Assembly (NCBI GenBank): GCA_022791355.1
Contig: JAAVYX010000244.1
Span: 1 to 11,693, forward strand
Source of the DNA: Clostridiales bacterium
GTDB taxonomy: Bacteria; Bacillota; Clostridia; Oscillospirales; Acutalibacteraceae
Length of the DNA: 11,693 bases
Direction: 5' to 3'
Shown in pieces: positions 7,759 to 11,693 of this stretch. Under the pieces are notes generated by a model. That model did no database searches, was not told the DNA's origin, and saw only the letters and a list, made by a program, of their open reading frames with translations. The position numbers were made by a program, and so were the translations under genes. How positions within the stretch are numbered: the stretch's first letter is position 1; each line of letters opens with the position of its first letter.

Positions 7759-7980
7759 TTAGAGCGCGTCTGCAAACGAAAATAGTGATGTGGATTTCTC
7801 CGCTTCCCATCTAAATGAACGGCCAAAGGCCATTCTGGACATCCCGGCGCTAAAGCGCCTCTGCGTTGCTTCAGGCAAGGTACGCTGCTAGAAGTTTGGC
7901 CAACGTCCGAACCGGTACGTCAGTGCAGCGTAAAAAGGACCTTACCAAAATCTGTACGTCCGTTTGAAGACAGGCTCTAA
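7759..7980. mobile_element. MITE-like element with 20-bp terminal inverted repeats
   Basis: The ends are TTAGAGCGCGTCTGCAAACG (7759-7778) and CGTTTGAAGACAGGCTCTAA (7961-7980). Reverse-complementing the second gives 17 of 20 matches to the first. The 222 bp between the outer edges has no coding capacity and folds on itself: GGCC-AAA-GGCC (7821-7831), GGCGC-TAAA-GCGCC (7846-7859) and TACGCTGC (7881-7888) with GCAGCGTA (7925-7932). A TA dinucleotide is present at both ends (7760-7761 and 7978-7979). That fits a TA target duplication of IS630/Tc1-mariner type, but because TTA/TAA is itself part of the inverted repeat the target site is not certain. No transposase in the window could move it, so it would depend on one elsewhere. 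Confidence 0.72.
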
Positions 7981-8268
7981 ACGACGGAAAAGCGCCCTGA
8001 ATTTTTCGTAAATCTTAAAGCACGGATATTTGGGGGAGATGGAGAGACGAAAAGTCGTAGGCAAATTTGGCAGGACCCCACGCCCGGATGTCTTTGTTGT
8101 AAGGGATGCAGTTGCTGTGGTCGCCGTTTCCTCATGAGATTACTGCAATACTTTAGACATTTCCCGGAACATGTTGGGTAAAACAAATATTCCTTGGACG
8201 CGGATGAATTTCTGGACCGGCCGACTGACGGACCGGCAGTTTACAGATAGCCCTGTACGCCGCCGATA
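7981..8268. other. Intergenic stretch with no recognisable gene
   Basis: About 290 bp between the MITE-like element and the IS256-type fragment. Frames on both strands are short, lack good starts, and give compositions unlike the neighbours. One plus-strand frame near 8041-8180 is cysteine-rich (CLCCKGCSCCGRRF) but has no start codon upstream of that stretch. GGACCGGC appears twice close together near 8213-8236. The outer end of the IS256-type element probably falls somewhere in 8219-8300, but I cannot place it. Confidence 0.4.
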
Positions 8269-8364
8269 AGGTAGAAAAAGTTTCGCAAATAAAAGAGGAC
8301 AAGGAAAGCACGCTCAGATAGAATGAAGTAGGTGAGACGACATTCAGAAAGGAGCGAACAAACC

Positions 8365-8436
8365 ATGTCCAAGAACATTGGACAGCTAAACGAGGAAGTA
8401 ATCAAGGGGCAAATCAAAGAATTAGTAAGGGGTTCT
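8365..8436 (+). pseudogene. IS256-family transposase, 5' stump only
   Basis: From ATG 8365, with AAAGGAG (8348-8354) upstream, the frame reads MSKNIGQLNEEVIKGQIKEL and then VRGS. That is the usual N-terminus of IS256-family (mutator-type) transposases, which run to roughly 400 residues with a DDE catalytic core. After 24 codons the similarity ends abruptly. The sequence beyond about 8436 is the minus-strand sequence of an unrelated small gene, and the fused plus-strand frame runs on without meaning to about 8640. Everything carrying the catalytic residues is gone, so the fragment cannot move. About 95 bp upstream of the ATG (8269-8364) is plausibly the element's left end, but its terminal repeat cannot be checked without the lost right end. 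Confidence 0.65.
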
Positions 8437-8822
8437 TTCGGCTGCATGGAGGAGGACGGCTGCTCCTGCTTTTTGGACATGAACTGTAGCCCAAGCCTTT
8501 GCATAAGCCGCGCCTTGTTTTCCCCTTCGTATTCATGCGCGGCAGCGGCGAATTCCTGCGCGCTGACCTGCATGCTCTGCGCCCGCACGCCCGCGTCGAA
8601 CTTTTCCTTTAGCGTCGGCTCGCGACTTCCCCATATGTAGGCGTTTGCGGCCAGGATGGAATCGGATATCAGATTGAAGGTCTCCTGCAAAAGGGGATCG
8701 TCGCTGGATGAGGAAGGGGGGTGCGCTTGGGTTTGCAAGTCGTTCTCCAGCTGCCGCCGCTGTTCATCGCTGATTGGGAGCAGCTACATGCTGGGTCTTT
8801 CAAGGTTTGCGTTGCCGGCCAT
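8437..8822 (-). pseudogene. Small hypothetical gene: early amber stop and 3' end lost at the IS256-type junction
   Basis: On the minus strand an ATG at 8822-8820 follows AAAAAGGAG (8838-8830) by 7 nt, an excellent start. The frame reads MAGNANLERPSM, then a TAG at codon 13 (8786-8784), then stays open: LLPISDEQRRQLENDLQTQA, a Ser/Pro-rich patch, LLQETFNLISDSILAANAY, EFAAAAHEYEGENKARLMQR, LGLQFMSKKQEQ, ending in QPSSSMQPKE at the transposase junction. The product would be soluble, helical and Gln/Ala-rich. I do not recognise the family. Two lesions, the in-frame stop and the truncation, suggest decay. Sense reading of TAG is not supported, since ntpB in this window ends with TAG. A restart at an internal ATG cannot be excluded. 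Confidence 0.5.
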
Positions 8823-8895
8823 CGTCATTCTCCTTTTTCATACGTATGTCTGCTTGACGGGAAGGGGAGATGACTGTATTGTATAGAATAGACGC

Positions 8896-8931
8896 CGGTC
8901 AAACCGGATCAATCGGTCAAAGCGGTCACAA
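8896..8931. repeat. Four-unit 9-bp tandem repeat
   Basis: Head-to-tail units CGGTCAAAC, CGGATCAAT, CGGTCAAAG and CGGTCACAA. On the minus strand most units contain TTGACCG. The array is about 75-110 nt upstream of the start codon of the decayed minus-strand gene, where an operator or regulator-binding array might be expected. The first unit also forms the perfect hairpin CCGGT-CAA-ACCGG (8895-8907). No well-spaced -10 box follows on the minus strand, so I do not call a promoter. Confidence 0.6.
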
Positions 8932-9008
8932 AGTTTTTAGAATCAGAAGATTGCTCCGAACCGATATCCCATAAACCGCGAACGGCAGACCTAGCGACAA
9001 TTTTCTGC

Positions 9009-9057
9009 AAAAAAATTGCGCCGCTTACCAGGAGCCCAATGGTTCTGATAAGCGGCG
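9009..9057 (-). terminator. Strong minus-strand rho-independent terminator
   Basis: Read on the minus strand, CGCCGCTTATCAG pairs with CTGGTAAGCGGCG as a 13-bp stem with one G-U pair and a 13-nt loop. It is followed by CAA and then TTTTTTT (9015 down to 9009). On the plus strand the hairpin is not followed by a T-run, so the direction is clear. It must end a minus-strand transcript that starts to its right, within the 360 nt before valS or antisense to valS. Confidence 0.8.
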
Positions 9058-9070
9058 GGCAGCAAACAGA

Positions 9071-9142
9071 CTACAAACGCAAGCTGATTTTTTGTCTCGG
9101 CTGCCACCAATAGAATGTCCGGCCGAACTGGGCGATACACAT
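9071..9142 (-). CDS. Possible 23-residue small peptide gene
   Basis: A minus-strand ATG (9142-9140) opens 23 codons ending in TAG (9073-9071), 14 nt before the terminator stem. The peptide begins MCIAQFGRTFYWWQPRQ and ends KISLRL: short, basic and rich in aromatics. A weak Shine-Dalgarno GGAAG lies 8 nt upstream, and a TTGCTT/TATTTT promoter candidate would put the start site about 30 nt before the ATG. Promoter, ribosome site, frame and terminator are in the right order within 200 bp. Each part except the terminator is weak, and so short a frame can arise by chance. The unit could equally be a non-coding RNA of about 165 nt. I recognise no family. Confidence 0.25.
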   Translation of the reverse strand: MCIAQFGRTFYWWQPRQKISLRL

Positions 9143-9180
9143 GGGAATATCTTCCGATTTTAAACGCCCTTTTCGGCGGA

Positions 9181-9209
9181 AAAATAGCGAAAGCGATTGA
9201 CAAAAGCAA
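9181..9209 (-). promoter_or_regulatory. Candidate minus-strand promoter for the small transcript
   Basis: On the minus strand TTGCTT (9209-9204), a 17-nt spacer, then TATTTT (9186-9181). It is of middling quality. It overlaps the -35 box of the valS promoter in the opposite direction, so the two could not easily be occupied at once. Confidence 0.3.
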
Positions 9210-9226
9210 TATGGGTGTCGTATTAT
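9197..9226 (+). promoter_or_regulatory. Sigma-A promoter of valS
   Basis: A perfect TTGACA (9197-9202), an 18-nt spacer, and TATTAT (9221-9226). Transcription would start near 9233 and give a leader of about 185 nt before the valS ATG. Confidence 0.75.
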
Positions 9227-9232
9227 TAACTT

Positions 9233-9417
9233 TAAGTATTTGATGGTTTTCCAGCTTACTGGGCCATGTCCCCAATACCGCGATTACGCCAAGCGTCGGG
9301 TGTTTCGTATGGCAAGAAGCAATCGCGCCGTCAGTCGAAAAAAAACGTCGTTTGGGCGTGCTGACATTTTGCAAACTTGGCCCAGGCGGGAAAGTCTTTT
9401 CTGTAGGAGGAAGATGC
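9233..9417 (+). promoter_or_regulatory. Structured 5' leader of valS, not a recognisable T-box
   Basis: Nested complementarity suggests a closed multi-branch fold: CTGGGCCA (9259-9266) with TGGCCCAG (9378-9385) as outer helix, CGCGATT (9279-9285) with AATCGCG (9321-9327), and GTCAG (9330-9334) with CTGAC (9361-9365), plus a small hairpin ACGC/GCGT at 9286-9296. The outer helix ends 19 nt before the ribosome binding site AGGAGG (9405-9410). Many Firmicutes aminoacyl-tRNA synthetase genes carry T-box leaders, but I find neither the conserved AGGGUGGNACCGCG-type element nor an intrinsic terminator before valS. Pairing was found by eye; no energy calculation was made. Confidence 0.4.
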
Positions 9418-11693
9418 ATGCATAAGCAGTTGGAGAAAGTCTACAATCCCAGCGAGGTGGAGGACCGCACCTATGCCTTCTGGGAGGAGGGCGGATATTT
9501 TCACGCCGAGGTGGACCAGAGCAAAAAGCCCTACACGATTGTCATTCCGCCGCCCAACATTACCGGTCAGCTTCATATGGGTCACGCTTTGGACGAGACC
9601 TTGCAGGATATCCTGATCCGTTTTCGCCGGATGCAGGGCTATTCCGCCCTGTGGCTGCCCGGCACTGACCACGCCTCCATCGCCACCGAGGCCAAGATTG
9701 TAGAGGCCATGCGCAAGGAGGGAGTCAGCAAAGAGGATTTGGGCCGGGAAGGGTTTCTGGAGCGGGCCTGGGCCTGGAAGGAGCAGTACGGCGGCCGGAT
9801 CATTTCCCAACTGAAAAAACTGGGCTCCTCCTGCGACTGGGATCGGGAACGGTTTACCCTGGACGAGGGCTGCAGCAAGGCCGTACGGGAGGTTTTCGTC
9901 CGGTTCTATGAGGAGGGCCTGATTTACCGGGGCGAGCGGATCATCAACTGGTGCCCTCACTGCCAAACCTCCATCTCCGACGCCGAGGTGGACCACGCCG
10001 AGCACGACGGTTCCTTCTGGCACCTGCGTTATCCCTTGGCCGACGGCAGCGGTTATCTGGAGCTGGCCACCACCCGTCCCGAGACCCTGCTGGGCGATAC
10101 GGCCGTGGCCGTCCATCCCGACGACGAGCGGTACAAGGCTTTTGTGGGCAAGAAGGTCATCCTGCCCTTGGTGGGCCGGGAGATTCCGGTTGTGGCCGAC
10201 GAATATGTGGAAATGGATTTCGGCACCGGCGTGGTCAAGATCACTCCCGCCCACGACCCCAACGACTTTGAGGTGGGACTGCGGCATAACCTGCCGGTTA
10301 TCAACGTCATGACCGAGGACGCCCATATCAACGAGCAGGGCGGAAAATACGCCGGCATGGAGCGGTACGAGGCCAGAAAGGCCGTCGTGGCCGATTTGGA
10401 GGCCGGCGGCTACCTTGTAAAGGTGGAGCCCATGAAGCACAACGTGGGCTCCTGCTACCGTTGCACAACGGTCGTGGAGCCGAGGGTTTCCAAGCAGTGG
10501 TTCGTCAAGATGGAGCCTCTGGCCAAGCCGGCGGTGGAGGCCGTGCGCAGGGGAGACGTGAAGTTTGTCCCCGAGCGGTTTGATAAAATTTACTATAACT
10601 GGATGGAGAACATCAAGGATTGGTGCATTTCCCGTCAGCTCTGGTGGGGCCACCGTATCCCCGCCTGGTACTGCGCCGACTGCGGGGAGATTATCGTCAG
10701 CCGGAAGGATCCCAGCGTCTGTCCCAAATGCGGCAGCCAGCAGCTGCGGCAGGACGAGGATACGCTGGACACCTGGTTTTCCTCCGCCCTGTGGCCCTTC
10801 TCCACCTTGGGCTGGCCGGACCAGACCTTGGACTTAAAGTATTTCTATCCCACCAGCACCCTGGTGACCGGCTATGATATCATCTTTTTCTGGGTGGCCC
10901 GCATGATCTTCTCGGGGCTTGCCCATATGGATAAGGTCCCTTTCGACACGGTTCTCATCCACGGCCTGGTGCGGGACGCCAAGGGACGAAAAATGTCCAA
11001 GTCCCTGGGTAACGGCATCGACCCGCTGGAGGAAATCGCACGTTACGGGGCCGACGCTCTCCGGTTCTCCCTGGCCACCGGCAACTCGCCGGGCAACGAT
11101 ATGCGGTATACCCCCGAGAAGGTGGAAGCCAGCCGCAATTTCGCCAATAAGCTCTGGAACGCCGCCCGGTTCGTATTGATGAACCTTTCTGAAGCGCCGA
11201 GCCGCGCAGCCCGCGAAAATAACGGAAGCGGACGGATGGACGGAGCGTCAGAAGGACGCGCAGACCATCCGGGAGCAGGAGGCATTTTCGCGGAACAGCA
11301 GGGCGTGGGAGGCGCGCCCGAAGCGCCGAGCCGCGCCGCCCGCGAAAATAACGGAAGCGTGCCTGGCGGCGAGCCGTCGCCCTATCTGCCAGAGAACCTG
11401 GCGCTGGAGGATAAGTGGCTGCTCTGTAAGTATAACCGGCTGATCGCCGACGTTACCGACAATCTGGAAAAATTTGAGCTGGGCCTGGCCGTGCAGAAGC
11501 TCTACGACTTTATTTGGGATATCTACTGCGACTGGTATATCGAAATCGCTAAGGCCCGGCTGAACGCCGGCGACGAGAATGCGGCCGCGACTGCCCGGGC
11601 GGTGCTGGTATATGTGCTTTCCGGCACCCTGCAGCTGCTCCATCCCTTCATGCCCTTCATCACCGAGGAAATCTGGCAGGCCCTGCCCCACGA
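9418..11693 (+). CDS. valS: Valyl-tRNA synthetase (3' truncated by window edge), with an in-frame insertion
   Basis: About 758 residues are present of an expected 880 or so. The enzyme charges tRNA-Val and hydrolyses mischarged threonine. Class I motifs are intact: HMGH at 53-56 within PPPNITGQLHMGHALDET, and KMSKS at 525-529. The CP1 editing domain shows TTRPET (218-223) and GTGVVKITPAHDPNDF (269-284). Cysteine pairs C346/C349 and C419/C422/C435/C438 look like zinc-ribbon sites. The ATG at 9418 follows AGGAGG (9405-9410) by 7 nt and begins MHKQLEKVYNPSEVE. After KLWNAARFVLMNL (to residue 590) the normal short loop before ALEDKWLLCKYN is replaced by about 65 Gly/Ala/Arg/Glu-rich residues bounded by a repeated 13-residue peptide (592-604 and 635-647). 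The frame stays open, so the gene is probably functional. Confidence 0.96.
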   Translation, partial: MHKQLEKVYNPSEVEDRTYAFWEEGGYFHAEVDQSKKPYTIVIPPPNITGQLHMGHALDETLQDILIRFRRMQGYSALWLPGTDHASIATEAKIVEAMRKEGVSKEDLGREGFLERAWAWKEQYGGRIISQLKKLGSSCDWDRERFTLDEGCSKAVREVFVRFYEEGLIYRGERIINWCPHCQTSISDAEVDHAEHDGSFWHLRYPLADGSGYLELATTRPETLLGDTAVAVHPDDERYKAFVGKKVILPLVGREIPVVADEYVEMDFGTGVVKITPAHDPNDFEVGLRHNLPVINVMTEDAHINEQGGKYAGMERYEARKAVVADLEAGGYLVKVEPMKHNVGSCYRCTTVVEPRVSKQWFVKMEPLAKPAVEAVRRGDVKFVPERFDKIYYNWMENIKDWCISRQLWWGHRIPAWYCADCGEIIVSRKDPSVCPKCGSQQLRQDEDTLDTWFSSALWPFSTLGWPDQTLDLKYFYPTSTLVTGYDIIFFWVARMIFSGLAHMDKVPFDTVLIHGLVRDAKGRKMSKSLGNGIDPLEEIARYGADALRFSLATGNSPGNDMRYTPEKVEASRNFANKLWNAARFVLMNLSEAPSRAARENNGSGRMDGASEGRADHPGAGGIFAEQQGVGGAPEAPSRAARENNGSVPGGEPSPYLPENLALEDKWLLCKYNRLIADVTDNLEKFELGLAVQKLYDFIWDIYCDWYIEIAKARLNAGDENAAATARAVLVYVLSGTLQLLHPFMPFITEEIWQALPH
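11191..11359 (+). repeat. Direct-repeat-bounded insertion inside valS
   Basis: A 40-bp unit at 11191-11230 recurs at 11320-11359 with a single mismatch (A at 11208, C at 11337). Both encode EAPSRAARENNGS in the valS frame. The copies are 129 nt apart, exactly 43 codons. Within the segment CCGCGAAAAT (11211-11220) is inverted as ATTTTCGCGG (11284-11293). All of it is in frame and free of stops in the valS frame. ValRS proteins from other bacteria normally have only about 10-15 residues at this point, so it is an acquired sequence and not part of the family core. Confidence 0.85.

Noticed and set aside
8039..8137. Short plus-strand frame MERRKVVGKFGRTP... (about 32 codons)
   Set aside because: It has no properly spaced ribosome site, stops early, and I recognise no family. 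It may be a remnant, but nothing supports calling it a gene.
9281..9293. GATTACGCCAAGC-like match to the cloning-vector M13 reverse primer region
   Set aside because: Only about 13 bases match and neither flank continues into vector sequence, so chance is the simplest explanation and contamination is not indicated.
9233..9417. T-box riboswitch upstream of valS
   Set aside because: The conserved core AGGGUGGNACCGCG and a terminator/antiterminator pair are absent; only a generic fold can be supported.
8991..9419. A 142-codon minus-strand frame in front of valS
   Set aside because: It covers the valS promoter, leader and the terminator hairpin, has no ribosome binding site, and its composition looks random. 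The smaller frame at 9071-9142 fits the local signals better.
9240..9425. A 61-codon plus-strand frame in the valS leader overlapping the valS start
   Set aside because: It has no Shine-Dalgarno, is arginine-rich and random-looking, and shows no run of valine codons as an attenuator peptide would.
9331..10653. A 440-codon minus-strand frame opposite valS
   Set aside because: The plus strand carries unmistakable ValRS motifs in frame. The minus frame arises from GC-rich codon bias and has no family-like features.
1..11693. CRISPR arrays, tRNA or rRNA genes, phage structural genes
   Set aside because: No regularly spaced palindromic repeat-spacer pattern, cloverleaf or rRNA-like sequence was seen on either strand, and no phage-type proteins are encoded.

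Overview
The window comes from a low-to-moderate GC Firmicutes chromosome, most likely a gut-dwelling member of the Clostridia (Oscillospirales-like). This is inferred from the rotary V-type ATPase genes, strong AGGAGG-type ribosome binding sites, classic TTGACA/TATAAT promoters, a mucinase-type secreted protease and a bacterial valyl-tRNA synthetase. No single feature fixes the species.

Layout. (1) 1-1073: the end of a V-type ATPase operon, with the 3' part of subunit B (ntpB) and all of subunit D (ntpD), closed by a strong rho-independent terminator. (2) 1074-7754: a self-contained two-gene surface operon with its own promoter(s), a ~145-nt leader and a terminator. The first gene encodes a 1716-residue secreted, multi-module M60-family (HExxH...E) metallopeptidase with a type I dockerin-like module near its N-terminus and no membrane or sortase anchor of its own. 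The second gene, 24 nt downstream, encodes a 365-residue protein with a signal peptide, a cohesin-like beta domain, a Ser/Thr/Pro linker, a FIVAR helical module and a C-terminal transmembrane anchor. The natural reading is an adaptor pair: the membrane protein holds the dockerin-bearing, probably mucin-degrading, protease at the cell surface. (3) 7755-9180: a 1.4-kb stretch with no intact large gene. It holds a ~222-bp MITE-like element with 20-bp terminal inverted repeats, the 5' stump of an IS256-family transposase joined to the remains of a small minus-strand gene with an early amber stop, a four-unit 9-bp tandem repeat, and a possible small minus-strand transcription unit with a very good terminator. 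(4) 9181-11693: a strong promoter, a ~185-nt leader that can fold into a closed multi-branched structure without a T-box motif, and valS, cut by the window end. valS carries an in-frame, low-complexity insertion bounded by a 40-bp direct repeat at the start of its anticodon-binding domain.

The most promising biology is the M60 peptidase/cohesin-like anchor pair and the repeat-bounded insertion in valS. Family names for catalytic genes rest on motifs read in the translation. The cohesin-like, small-peptide and leader-structure calls are inferences without database or folding support.
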